16,246 nt of DNA from an uncultured Eubacteriales bacterium (GCA_905199755.1 CAJKHT010000062.1:1-16246); one strand, 5' to 3'; shown: positions 1 through 7,045, counted from the first letter of the stretch. The notes: generated from the sequence alone by a model not told the origin. A program made the numbers and translations.

Positions 1-13
1 TTTGTTTTTCTCC

Positions 14-42
14 TATACATTTCTAAAATCATATGATATAAT
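14..42 (+). promoter_or_regulatory. Predicted sigma-A promoter of the AraC-family gene
   Basis: A -35-like TATACA (14-19) is followed after 17 bp by a perfect TATAAT (37-42). A TGA just upstream makes it an extended -10 (TGnTATAAT), which offsets the weak -35 (4 of 6). It lies about 80 bp before the start codon of the AraC-family regulator, whose GGAGG is at 111-115. Confidence 0.5.
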
Positions 43-124
43 ATACTTAAGCTGCAAGCAAACTGCATAATTTTTAATAATTGCGCACAGTGAATAATAT
101 TCAATCTATCGGAGGTAAAATCAC

Positions 125-979
125 ATGAAAAACAAGCCATTTTCAGATATACTGCCGGAAAGTTCCGATTTTGCAATCGAATGTATGCACTTTCATAAGG
201 ATGTAAGCATGTCCAGCGCACATTTTCATTCCCATTATGAAATATTCTATGTGCAGTCCGGCAAACGCAATTTTAAAATAAATAATTCTAAAATGTATGA
301 ATTATCCTCTTCAAATATAGCATTACTGCGTCCGAATATAATTCATCAAGGCTTTTCGGCATCTGATACAGGTCAGAAGAGAACTCTTATAAATATCTCA
401 CAACATTTAATATCCGAATTATCTGAGTTTTTTTCGCCTGCCATAGTCCACTGCTTTAATGTGCCTGTGCTTCAGCTGACGCACTATGAAGCAGGCATGC
501 TCAACTATCTTTTTCAGGAGCTTTTAGAAAATCATCCTAATATGCCCTTATATAATGAGAAAATCAAGATAAATCTGTCAAAGATCCTTTTACTGCTCTG
601 CGATATATATTACAGAACCGGGTATGAGGATAATGCTATGCTAAATCAAACAACACAGTCGCGTGTTGATTATGCCATTGAATATATTCAGCAGAACTAT
701 TCCTTACCGACTGTTCTTTCAGATATTTCAGATAAGCTGCATATTTCCGAAATATATCTTGAAAGGATATTCAAAAGAACCATGAACACAAATCTCCATA
801 AGTATCTTTCGACAATTCGGATAATGAATGCAAAACGACTGTTGGAGTCTAATGCTATGTCTGTTTCCAAGGTTGCCTCCTCATGCGGCTTTAACAACCA
901 TGTATCATTTTCAAGGGCATTTAAGCGTATTGAAGGTTATTCTCCTAAAGAATATCAGTTAAGCTGCAAAAAATCATGA
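125..979 (+). CDS. AraC-family transcriptional regulator with N-terminal cupin domain
   Basis: This is a 284-residue cytoplasmic regulator that binds DNA, probably in response to a small effector such as a sugar. Residues about 30-90 look like an AraC-type cupin pocket, with a His-rich HFHSHYE motif at 33-39. Residues about 182-280 form the double helix-turn-helix domain. The second helix-turn-helix is seen as SVSKVASSCGF, followed by the usual family ending FSRAFKRIEGYSPKEY. Length is typical for the family. The start is supported by GGAGG nine bases upstream. The gene stands alone on the plus strand, and the next recognisable plus-strand gene is a broken transporter, so its natural target may have been lost or lie left of the window. 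The effector cannot be read from sequence. Regulation of the nearby fucO-like gene or the glg genes is possible but unsupported. Confidence 0.9.
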   Translation: MKNKPFSDILPESSDFAIECMHFHKDVSMSSAHFHSHYEIFYVQSGKRNFKINNSKMYELSSSNIALLRPNIIHQGFSASDTGQKRTLINISQHLISELSEFFSPAIVHCFNVPVLQLTHYEAGMLNYLFQELLENHPNMPLYNEKIKINLSKILLLLCDIYYRTGYEDNAMLNQTTQSRVDYAIEYIQQNYSLPTVLSDISDKLHISEIYLERIFKRTMNTNLHKYLSTIRIMNAKRLLESNAMSVSKVASSCGFNNHVSFSRAFKRIEGYSPKEYQLSCKKS

Positions 980-989
980 TGGATTTTTT
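968..989 (+). terminator. Weak terminator-like hairpin overlapping the AraC-gene stop codon
   Basis: AAAAAATC (968-975) and GATTTTTT (982-989) form an 8 bp AT-rich stem around a 6-base loop. The stem includes the TGA stop at 977-979 and ends in six T. The stem has little GC, so termination would be inefficient. Confidence 0.3.
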
Positions 990-1056
990 CATAATAATTA
1001 AATTATGATTGATATAAGCTGTAATACTCATTTCGGTTTTCTCATTAAAATGCGCG

Positions 1057-1117
1057 GTTAAGGCAGCGTTACGCATCAGGATAAAACGCTTGTACAAAAT
1101 GCGAGATGCCGCCTAAG
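1057..1117. repeat. Imperfect inverted repeat in the 980-1230 intergenic stretch
   Basis: TTA-GGC, GC and CGCAT segments at about 1058-1076 can pair with ATGCG, GC and GCC-TAA at about 1099-1116, with internal mismatches and a loop of about 22 bases. It could be a structured RNA, a degraded element end or chance. The remainder of 980-1230 is AT-rich, with a run of A around 1135-1146, and holds no ORF I can support. Confidence 0.25.
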
Positions 1118-1233
1118 AACATGATATTTTAATTCAAAAAAAAAAATTACAATACTAAAAATAAAGTTTTTGCTATAATTATTGTACAATATTTTATGAA
1201 ATGAGCATTCCTGTTAAGTAACAAAAATGAAGT

Positions 1234-1263
1234 TTGACAAAAAGAAGTCCACTCCCTTAGAAT
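1234..1263 (+). promoter_or_regulatory. Strong promoter of a transposase remnant
   Basis: A perfect TTGACA (1234-1239) and TAGAAT (1258-1263, 5 of 6) are separated by 18 bp. Transcription would begin near 1269-1271, about 50 bases before the short ORF at 1323. The -10 box lies inside the left arm of the hairpin described at 1252-1312. Confidence 0.6.
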
Positions 1264-1312
1264 GTAACACCGGGTCATAGCCCTAATAAATAGAAATCAT
1301 TCACTAAGGGAG
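1252..1312 (+). promoter_or_regulatory. Inverted repeat that can hide the ribosome binding site in read-through transcripts
   Basis: CTCCCTTAGAATG (1252-1264) is complementary to CATTCACTAAGGGAG (1298-1312) apart from a two-base bulge. The right arm contains the ribosome binding site AAGGGAGG (1307-1314) of the ORF at 1323. The left arm ends before the predicted start of transcription of the local promoter. Only transcripts entering from upstream would therefore carry both arms and form the blocking stem. IS10 and IS50 use this arrangement to keep outside transcription from making transposase. The structure is seen in the sequence; the role is inferred. Confidence 0.5.
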
Positions 1313-1322
1313 GAACTCCAAA

Positions 1323-1454
1323 ATGAGTATAGCACAAAATGAAAAGATAAGTCAAGTAACAGACAACATTAGCACGGTTTTTGAACAAGTTAATTTTTTC
1401 AAACTGGGGCTATCCCAATTTTTGTGTAAAAATTTTAAACACATAATTATGTAA
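1323..1454 (+). pseudogene. Short ORF, likely N-terminal remnant of a transposase
   Basis: This is a 43-codon ORF starting MSIAQNEKISQVTDNIS, with a very good ribosome binding site (AAGGGAGG at 1307-1314) and its own strong promoter. The first 28 or so codons look like a normal protein beginning. From about 1406 the reading frame runs into sequence resembling the end of an IS256-type element and stops at TAA 1452-1454, so the original protein appears cut off. I do not recognise the exact family. The promoter and protective hairpin in front of it fit a transposase gene. It could instead be a real small protein, but the overlap with a repeat end argues against that. Confidence 0.4.
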
Positions 1455-1470
1455 ACCTTTGTAATTACCC

Positions 1471-1491
1471 AAAAATCAAAAATCAAAAATC
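1471..1491. repeat. Three tandem copies of the heptamer AAAAATC
   Basis: AAAAATC is repeated exactly at 1471-1477, 1478-1484 and 1485-1491. It sits at the foot of the internal hairpin of the MITE-like element. It is too short for a CRISPR and probably arose by slippage. Confidence 0.7.
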
Positions 1492-1546
1492 CGTATTTCT
1501 GTCAAGGCTGATTTTATCATGCATTTTAGCCTTTACAGGGATACGG
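1491..1546. repeat. Central 19 bp hairpin of the MITE-like element
   Basis: Arms CCGTATTTCTGTCAAGGCT (1491-1509) and AGCCTTTACAGGGATACGG (1528-1546) pair at 16 of 19 positions, and two of the other three are G-U pairs in RNA on the plus strand. The loop is 18 bases. Beyond a mismatch, the stem continues with ATCAAAA-type bases against TTTTGAT (1548-1554). Confidence 0.65.
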
Positions 1547-1619
1547 CTTTTGATATAATTTTATAAAAGGTTTATGTAAACCAAAAATGAGGTTTACACA
1601 AAATCGGGGATTTTCTCTG

Positions 1620-1731
1620 CAAACTTTATTAATTATGAATAAAACACAGATGTCATCGTTGTATTTTTCAATGAAATGGCTGCTTAATATATCCCGATCA
1701 CTTGTGATACCTGGTCACCGATATTCACTGA
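1620..1731. other. Short stretch with no supported gene
   Basis: This lies between the MITE-like element and the transporter remnant. Stop codons close all three plus-strand frames, and no reading gives the expected N-terminal membrane segment of the transporter. It marks where the 5' end of that gene has been lost or has decayed. Confidence 0.5.
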
Positions 1732-2566
1732 CTTATATTTAATAAACGCAGCAGTAACGAAATAGGCGGCTTCACCATGTTTGTGAAGTACGGAGCGTAT
1801 CGGCAGCTGTTTTCCGCAGCTTTGGGGTTGTTGCTGATTATTATAGCAGGCAAGGGTTTTCGGTTTAATGCGGTTACAATTATTACCGCGACCGTTTCGG
1901 GACTGGCGCTGTTCGGAAATTTAATGTGCAGTCAGACCGTGCTTAAAAGCGGAACTATGGCGCTCAATGCTTTGTTTGGTACCGTCGGTATGCCGGTTCC
2001 GTGTATAGCCGGGGTTTTTCTTTTTGATGCGCCTATGTCCGCCGGACAGCTGATTGGTGTGGGCTTGTTGATTGTAAGCTCATATTTTCTTATCAGCAGT
2101 TCAAGTAAAATTCATACAAAATTTACGTTCAAAACCTTTTTGCTGCTGATGGGAACTATGCTGTCCAACGGAATTACAATGCTGATGCAGCAGATGTTTG
2201 CGCACTATGTACCCGACGGAGATGTATCGGTTTTTTTCGCTGTTTTCATTTGGAATTGTGGGGGTGGCTCTTTTGCTTCTGTCATTTCCGCTGAATATGA
2301 GAAAGTCGGGAGAAAGCAAACCGTTGTCGAAAAAGCTTTTGTTCTATGGGGCAATCCTTTCTGCGGCAGTATTTATTATTAATCAGCCGGCAACCATATC
2401 TACGGTGCTTGTGCCTCCGGCAGTGCTGTTTGCATTTATTAACGGAGGCAGTACAATCATTGCAGCTGTCGTAGCGGCGGTTTGCTTTAAGGAAAAATTG
2501 ACATTCAGAAGTGTGTGCGGAGTATTGATGGGGGTTACTGCTCTTGTGGTTATAAAGGCAATGTAA
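1732..2566 (+). pseudogene. Drug/metabolite (EamA-like) transporter pseudogene, 5' truncated and frameshifted
   Basis: The combined reading looks like a DMT/EamA-type membrane transporter of about 8-10 hydrophobic segments. The first part (frame open from 1732, ATG at 1777) reads FVKYGAYRQLFSAALGLLL and continues through several membrane segments to a Val-Phe-Phe at about 2231-2238. The frame then runs out of register to a TAA at 2380-2382. The second part, one frame over, continues as LFSFGIVGVALLLLSFPL and ends at TAA 2564-2566. The break falls at a run of seven T (2231-2237); six T would restore one continuous frame. The normal N-terminus is absent: a TGA lies in frame at 1729-1731, and ATG 1777 has no good ribosome binding site and starts past the first expected segment. 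Two independent defects make this a dead gene. The substrate is unknown. Confidence 0.75.
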
Positions 2567-2621
2567 GAGAGTGTGAAAAAAATATTGCCCGTTTAACCTC
2601 AAAAAGACAGATATATTATGA

Positions 2622-2666
2622 ATAAATCAAAAATCCACCTGTTATGCAGGTGGATTTTTGATTTAT
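2622..2666. terminator. Bidirectional intrinsic terminator with a perfect 20 bp stem
   Basis: Bases 2622-2641 pair without mismatch with 2647-2666 around the loop TTATG. The core CCACCTG/CAGGTGG is flanked by A/T tracts, giving a T-rich 3' side on both strands. It lies 14 bases past the stop of the minus-strand alcohol dehydrogenase and 55 bases past the end of the plus-strand transporter remnant, so it can stop both. Confidence 0.85.
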
Positions 2667-2680
2667 ACTTATTTTGCCTT

Positions 2681-3829
2681 TTATATAAGTGATTCGTAAA
2701 GCTTTGTTATATCTTCAACGCTTGTCTCTTTCGGATTGCCGGGACGGCAGGCGTCATCATAAGCGGACTGTGCAAGGAAAGGAATATCCTCTTTCTTTAC
2801 TATCTCCTTAAGATTTGACGGAATACCTATATCAGACGAAAGCTTTTTAACTGCGTCAACGGCAGCCTTTCTGTATTCCTCGCAGGACATTTCATCTGTA
2901 CCCTTAACTCCCATAGCCTGAGCGATGTACTTGTATTTGTCGCCCGTTGCTTCCGCATTGTATTCCATAACTGTCGGAAGAATGATTGCATTTGCAATGC
3001 CGTGCGGTGTATCATACAATGCTCCGAGCGGATGCGCCATTGAATGAACAATTCCCAGACCAACATTTGAGAATCCCATACCTGCAACGTACTGACCGAG
3101 AGCCATTCCCTCACGTCCCTCGGGAGTGTTTTCAACCGCACCTCTGAGACTTCTTGAAATAATCTCGATTGCCTTTAAGTGGAACATATCCGAAAGCTCC
3201 CATGCTCCGGCGGTGATATATCCCTCGATTGCGTGAGTGAGCGCGTCCATGCCTGTTGCCGCCGTAAGTCCCTTGGGCATTGAGCTCATCATATCGGGAT
3301 CGACGAAAGCCGCAATCGGAATATCGTGCGGATCAACGCATACCATTTTTCTGTTTTTCTCCGTATCGGTGATTACGTAGTTGATTGTTACTTCCGCAGC
3401 CGTACCTGCCGTTGTGGGTACCGCAAAAATAGGAACGCACTTATTCTTTGTGTCCGCAACTCCCTCAAGACTTATTACGTCTGCAAAATCCGGGTTCTTT
3501 ATAATTATACCGATTGCTTTTGCGGTATCCATTGAGGAACCGCCGCCGATTGCTATAATATAATCTGCGCCTGACTTTTTGAATGCCGCAACTCCGGACT
3601 GTACGTTTTCAATTGTAGGGTTGGGCTTTATATCGGAATATACTTCATAGTCAAGACCTGCATTTTCGAGAACGTCCAAAACCTTTTTTGTAACATTAAA
3701 TTTAATCAAATCGGGATCGGAGCACACAAAAGCCTTTTTAAAGCTGCGTGCTTTTGCCTCTGTCGCTATTTCCTTGACAGCTCCGGCACCATGATATGAT
3801 GTTTCATTAAGAATAAATCTGTTTGCCAT
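2681..3829 (-). CDS. fucO: Iron-dependent alcohol dehydrogenase, FucO-like lactaldehyde/propanediol oxidoreductase
   Basis: This 382-residue cytoplasmic group III (iron-dependent) alcohol dehydrogenase is very close in layout to Escherichia coli FucO (383 residues), including the opening MANR-ILNET. FucO reduces L-lactaldehyde to 1,2-propanediol with NADH during anaerobic fucose or rhamnose breakdown. Seen here are the NAD-binding GGGSSMD (95-101), the segment PTTAGTAAEVTINYVITD (138-155), and the expected iron ligands Asp195, His199, His262 and His276. The start is fixed by AGGAGG seven bases upstream (3838-3843). No other fucose or rhamnose genes lie in the window, so a broader role in disposing of aldehydes as alcohols is possible. 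It appears to be transcribed alone from a strong promoter, with an inverted repeat in the leader, and ends at the 2622-2666 terminator. The enzyme family is certain; the exact substrate is inferred. Confidence 0.9.
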   Translation of the reverse strand: MANRFILNETSYHGAGAVKEIATEAKARSFKKAFVCSDPDLIKFNVTKKVLDVLENAGLDYEVYSDIKPNPTIENVQSGVAAFKKSGADYIIAIGGGSSMDTAKAIGIIIKNPDFADVISLEGVADTKNKCVPIFAVPTTAGTAAEVTINYVITDTEKNRKMVCVDPHDIPIAAFVDPDMMSSMPKGLTAATGMDALTHAIEGYITAGAWELSDMFHLKAIEIISRSLRGAVENTPEGREGMALGQYVAGMGFSNVGLGIVHSMAHPLGALYDTPHGIANAIILPTVMEYNAEATGDKYKYIAQAMGVKGTDEMSCEEYRKAAVDAVKKLSSDIGIPSNLKEIVKKEDIPFLAQSAYDDACRPGNPKETSVEDITKLYESLI

Positions 3830-3864
3830 GTTTTTGTCCTCCTGTTAGGTTATGTAAATTACTT

Positions 3865-3884
3865 GAGCAAAGCTGATTTTGCTC
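3865..3884 (-). promoter_or_regulatory. Inverted repeat at the start of the fucO-like transcript (possible operator or leader hairpin)
   Basis: GAGCAAA (3865-3871) and TTTGCTC (3878-3884) form a perfect 7 bp inverted repeat around six bases. It begins just downstream of the predicted transcription start of the alcohol dehydrogenase promoter (-10 at 3893-3898). That position suits a repressor operator or an mRNA-stabilising 5' hairpin. Confidence 0.45.
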
Positions 3885-3892
3885 CTACCCTT

Positions 3893-3921
3893 ATAATACA
3901 ATTTTTATTGTGTTTTGTCAA
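3893..3921 (-). promoter_or_regulatory. Promoter of the fucO-like gene
   Basis: On the minus strand a perfect TTGACA (3916-3921) and TATTAT (3893-3898, 5 of 6) are separated by 17 bp. The start codon is about 60 bases downstream. It is divergent from the galE promoter. Confidence 0.75.
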
Positions 3922-3996
3922 GAATAAAATGTATTTTTATGCGGTAAAAATATTTTGTGTTTTCGGAGGTTTATTTTGGATTTTTGCTTTTTGCTA

Positions 3997-4025
3997 TTGA
4001 ATTAATAAATAAAATATTGTATAAT
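3997..4025 (+). promoter_or_regulatory. Promoter of galE
   Basis: TTGAAT (3997-4002) and a perfect TATAAT (4020-4025) are separated by 17 bp. They lie about 32 bp before the galE start, whose ribosome binding site AAGGAG is at 4042-4047. Confidence 0.75.
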
Positions 4026-4057
4026 AGCATTAAGAAATCGAAAGGAGATAATGCAAA

Positions 4058-5071
4058 ATGAAAATTTTAGTTACCGGCGGTGCCGGATATATCGGCAGTC
4101 ATACATGTGTGGAGCTTTTGAATGCAGGCTATGAAATAGTTGTTCTCGATAATCTTTACAATGCGAGCAAAAAATGTCTTGATGCGGTAAAGGAGCTTAC
4201 GGGCAAGGACTTCCCGTTTTATGAGACAGACCTTCTCGATTATGAGGGTACGGAAAAGGTGTTCAAGGAAAACAAAATCGATGCCGTAATCCATTTTGCC
4301 GGACTTAAGGCGGTAGGTGAATCCACAAAAATTCCGCTTACATATTATCATAACAATATCACGGGTACTTTGCATCTGCTTATGCTGATGGAAAAGTATG
4401 ATGTAAACAATATAGTATTTTCGTCCTCCGCTACGGTTTACGGTATTCCGAAGACCGTGCCGATTACGGAAGATTTCCCGCGTTCGACAACAAATCCTTA
4501 CGGCTCGACAAAGCTTATGATCGAGGATATTCTCACCGATGCGGTTAAAGCAAACCCGAAGCTTTCGGCAACACTGCTCAGATACTTCAATCCTATCGGC
4601 GCTCATAAGAGCGGTATGATGGGTGAGGACCCGAAAGGTATACCGAACAATCTGCTTCCGTATGTTGCACAGGTAGCTGTAGGAAAGCTTAAGTGCGTGC
4701 ATGTGTTCGGAAACGATTATCCCACACCCGACGGCACAGGTGTACGTGACTACATTCATGTTGTTGACCTTGCACTCGGTCACCTGAAAGCAATAGAGCA
4801 TTGCAGCGACAAGCCGGGTACGCATATATACAACCTCGGAACGGGCAACGGCTACAGTGTACTCCAGATAATCGATGCATTTTCAAAGGCATGCGGCAAG
4901 GAGCTTCCGTATCAGATAGACCCGAGACGTCCGGGAGATATTGCGGAATGTTATGCAAATGCTCAAAAAGCCAAAGATGAGCTTGGCTGGGAAGCACAGA
5001 GAGAAATTGCGGAAATGTGCGAGGACTCGTGGAGATGGCAGTCAACACATCCCGACGGATTCGGCGAATAA
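4058..5071 (+). CDS. galE: UDP-glucose 4-epimerase
   Basis: This 337-residue cytoplasmic enzyme of the short-chain dehydrogenase superfamily interconverts UDP-galactose and UDP-glucose (Leloir pathway and sugar-nucleotide supply). The NAD-binding Rossmann motif GGAGYIGS is at 7-14. The catalytic Ser124 lies in SSSATVYG and the pair Tyr148/Lys152 in YGSTK. Conserved GalE blocks include HFAGLKAVGES, RYFNPIGAH and DGTGVRDYIHV. Length equals that of E. coli GalE (338). AAGGAG precedes the ATG by ten bases. It is monocistronic, with its own promoter and a terminator 12 bases after the stop. No galK or galT lies in the window, so the immediate role may be cell-surface sugar supply or dietary galactose use. 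It borders the glycogen genes but is convergent with them, so the two are not co-transcribed. Confidence 0.95.
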   Translation: MKILVTGGAGYIGSHTCVELLNAGYEIVVLDNLYNASKKCLDAVKELTGKDFPFYETDLLDYEGTEKVFKENKIDAVIHFAGLKAVGESTKIPLTYYHNNITGTLHLLMLMEKYDVNNIVFSSSATVYGIPKTVPITEDFPRSTTNPYGSTKLMIEDILTDAVKANPKLSATLLRYFNPIGAHKSGMMGEDPKGIPNNLLPYVAQVAVGKLKCVHVFGNDYPTPDGTGVRDYIHVVDLALGHLKAIEHCSDKPGTHIYNLGTGNGYSVLQIIDAFSKACGKELPYQIDPRRPGDIAECYANAQKAKDELGWEAQREIAEMCEDSWRWQSTHPDGFGE

Positions 5072-5082
5072 AGCAAAGTACA

Positions 5083-5111
5083 AAAAAAGCAAGCCGGCGG
5101 CTTGCTTTTTT
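5083..5111. terminator. Bidirectional terminator between galE and the GH13 gene
   Basis: AAAAAAGCAAGCC (5083-5095) pairs perfectly with GGCTTGCTTTTTT (5099-5111) around GGC. The GC-rich core AGCC/GGCT and the flanking A and T runs make it work in both directions. It sits 12 bases after the galE stop and 5 bases past the stop of the minus-strand GH13 gene. Confidence 0.9.
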
Positions 5112-5116
5112 GTGTG

Positions 5117-7045
5117 TCAGCTTATTTTAAATATTTTAATCGAAATAGGGGACAGGTCGGGATAAAAAATACCGTCCGCCGCATCGTGTACTTCATCGGG
5201 AGCAAAAACGTTTGTAAGCCTTGATGCATTAAACCTTGCCGCATCAAGACGAACCTTCTCATAACCGCTGCCCATGTTTGCGGCTATCAGATATTTTTCT
5301 TCATCTGTGCTGCGGATATATGCATAGGTATTTCCCGACATGTATACGGACTCAAATTCGCCTGTGGAAAATGCATCGGAGCTTTGGCGCAGACGAATCA
5401 TTTTTTTATACCATGCATTTACCGAACCGTCATTGTCATATTTACCGATGCTGTCCCACGGGAATGTTCCGCGGCAGAACGGATCGCCGTAGCCCGGCAT
5501 GCCTATTTCATCGCCGTAAAATATACACGGTACACCCGGCAGCGTCATCTGCATGCCGACCACGACCGCAGTGCGTGCTTTTGCGAGGTGCGCCGAAGTT
5601 TCGTCGGGGGTGTAATGAGCCTGAAATTCCCTGTCAACCTCATAACGTGACGGCGCTCCGCTCATAAGCGTCATAATACGCTCCACATCATGCCCCGAAA
5701 CCATGTTCAGCAGTGAATAATATGCAGGCTTGGGATAATTCTCTTTAAGGCTCATAAGCCGTGAATCAAGCTCTGCGGCGCTGATTTTTCCCAGAGCAGC
5801 ATCAATGAGTGCGCTGCGCATCGGGTAATTCATGACGGAATCTATGCCATCACCGAGAAAATAACGTCTGCGCACTCCGTATGCCGTTTTATTCGATGCA
5901 TCCTCCCAGACCTCGCCGATGATTACCGCATCTTTCTTTTCCTGCTTTGCGTTTTCCCTGAGCTCCTTTACAAAGCCGTCGGGCAGCTCGTCAACCACGT
6001 CAAGCCGCCAGCCGGACGCGCCGTTTCTGAGCCATTTTTTGATGATTGCGTTTTTACCCGAAAGCAGATATTTTCTGTAGCTTTCGCTGTTTTCCTCAAC
6101 CTGCGGCAGCGTTTCCATGCCCCACCACGATTCGTACATATCGGGCCATTTCATAAATCTGTACCAGTCATAATACGGTGAAGCCTGCGACTGGTAAGCG
6201 CCTACATCGCTGTAGGTGCCGTTCTTGTTGAAATATCGGCTGTCGGAGCCGGTATGATTGAACACGCCGTCAAGTATTATGCGTATTCCCGACTTTTCCG
6301 CCTCACGGCACAGCTTTTTAAAGGTTTCCTCATCACCGAACATCGGGTCAATTTCCTCGTAGCTGCCCGTGTCGTATTTGTGGTTTGAATACGCGCGGAA
6401 TATCGGGTTGAGATATATAACGGAAATACCCAGCGCTTTTAAGTACGGCAGCTTTTTGATTATTCCGCCGAGATTGCCGCCGAAAAAGTCATTAGCCTTA
6501 TATTCTCCGCCGAACTGCTCCGGCTTATAGTAGGGCTGCTCGCCCCAACTGCGCTTTATTATATCCGTTCTGTCTCCGAGAAAGCTGCCGTCCTCATTGC
6601 CGTTGAAAAAGCGGTCGGGAAATATCTGATATGCGACCGATTTCTTAAACCAGTCGGGGGTGGTGTATTTTTCATCGTAGACGGTTATCTGGAACGCATT
6701 GTCGGGACTGTGCGGATAGACTGCACCTATTCCGCCGAGATTTTGCATATTGTTTCCGTAGTATACCGTTTCATACTGTGTCACAAGCTCAAAATAATAC
6801 CATATAAGTCCTGCCGTTTCCGGCATTGTTATATCTGCCGAATACACAGAGCTGCCGTTTAAGGTCAGTATATAATGCATATCGTATGCTTTTTCATCTC
6901 CGCCGTCCGGGCGGCATATCAGCCGTACCGCCGCCGGTATTCCGGCACCCGAGACGGACAGCCGCATGCGGATTTTCGATTTGCAGGTGACGGCGCCGAA
7001 TGGGGAACGGTAAAAATCAAGTCTTGAATTATGCTCTATTTCCAT
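5117..7045 (-). CDS. GH13 alpha-amylase family enzyme (neopullulanase or amylopullulanase type), intracellular
   Basis: This 642-residue glycoside hydrolase family 13 enzyme hydrolyses alpha-1,4 and probably alpha-1,6 bonds of glycogen or maltodextrins. Residues about 1-125 look like an N-terminal beta domain of the kind seen in neopullulanases. The catalytic barrel begins near WFKKSVAYQIFPDRFF (132-147). Catalytic motifs are DGVFNHTG (259-266), GWRLDVVDE (345-353, nucleophile Asp349), IIGEVW (375-380, acid Glu378) and SGHDVER (450-456, Asp453). A C-terminal beta domain follows. There is no signal peptide or membrane segment, so it acts in the cytoplasm. GGAG lies eight bases before the ATG. 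It is the last gene of the glgA-glgP unit. A GlgX-type debranching enzyme is absent from the window, and this enzyme is the natural candidate to deal with branches left by GlgP. The family is sure; bond specificity is inferred from context. Confidence 0.9.
   Translation of the reverse strand: MEIEHNSRLDFYRSPFGAVTCKSKIRMRLSVSGAGIPAAVRLICRPDGGDEKAYDMHYILTLNGSSVYSADITMPETAGLIWYYFELVTQYETVYYGNNMQNLGGIGAVYPHSPDNAFQITVYDEKYTTPDWFKKSVAYQIFPDRFFNGNEDGSFLGDRTDIIKRSWGEQPYYKPEQFGGEYKANDFFGGNLGGIIKKLPYLKALGISVIYLNPIFRAYSNHKYDTGSYEEIDPMFGDEETFKKLCREAEKSGIRIILDGVFNHTGSDSRYFNKNGTYSDVGAYQSQASPYYDWYRFMKWPDMYESWWGMETLPQVEENSESYRKYLLSGKNAIIKKWLRNGASGWRLDVVDELPDGFVKELRENAKQEKKDAVIIGEVWEDASNKTAYGVRRRYFLGDGIDSVMNYPMRSALIDAALGKISAAELDSRLMSLKENYPKPAYYSLLNMVSGHDVERIMTLMSGAPSRYEVDREFQAHYTPDETSAHLAKARTAVVVGMQMTLPGVPCIFYGDEIGMPGYGDPFCRGTFPWDSIGKYDNDGSVNAWYKKMIRLRQSSDAFSTGEFESVYMSGNTYAYIRSTDEEKYLIAANMGSGYEKVRLDAARFNASRLTNVFAPDEVHDAADGIFYPDLSPISIKIFKIS

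Larger units (their letters stand above)
1406..1619. mobile_element. MITE-like palindromic element with IS256-type ends
   Basis: The left end has ATCCCAATTTTTGTGTAAA (1412-1430). The right end, read in reverse complement, has ATCCCCGATTTTGTGTAAA (1592-1610), a match at 16 of 19 positions. These resemble IS256-family terminal repeats, whose ends carry a GTGTAAA motif. Further pairs nest inside: AAACCTTT (about 1453-1460) against AAAGGTTT (1567-1574), then the 19-base arms at 1491-1546. The whole segment can fold into one long hairpin and codes for nothing, as expected of a miniature element moved by a transposase elsewhere. The exact outer borders are uncertain. CAAACT occurs at 1400-1405 and 1620-1625 but does not give ends of equal length. 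Confidence 0.45.

Noticed and set aside
1471..1491. Tandem AAAAATC as a CRISPR or iteron array
   Set aside because: Only three 7-base copies without spacers, and no cas or replication gene nearby.
1400..1625. CAAACT direct repeats as the target-site duplication of the MITE-like element
   Set aside because: Using them as borders gives terminal repeats of unequal length, and six bases is shorter than the 8-9 expected for IS256-type insertion, so they may be chance.
2231..2237. T7 run as a phase-variation switch of the transporter
   Set aside because: Seven T is a short run, and the gene has also lost its 5' end, so switching could not restore a working protein.
2624..2636. AAATCAAAAATCC shared between the terminator at 2622-2666 and the MITE-like element at about 1480-1492
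   Set aside because: Low-complexity A/T-rich 13-mer; no wider similarity, so shared origin is not supported.
4067..4825. 252-codon open frame antisense to galE
   Set aside because: It lies wholly inside galE on the opposite strand, is Cys/Arg/Ile-rich with no domain, and has no independent promoter or ribosome binding site.
5236..5667. 143-codon open frame antisense to the GH13 gene
   Set aside because: Pro/Arg/Cys-rich shadow with no start signals, covering conserved GH13 sequence.
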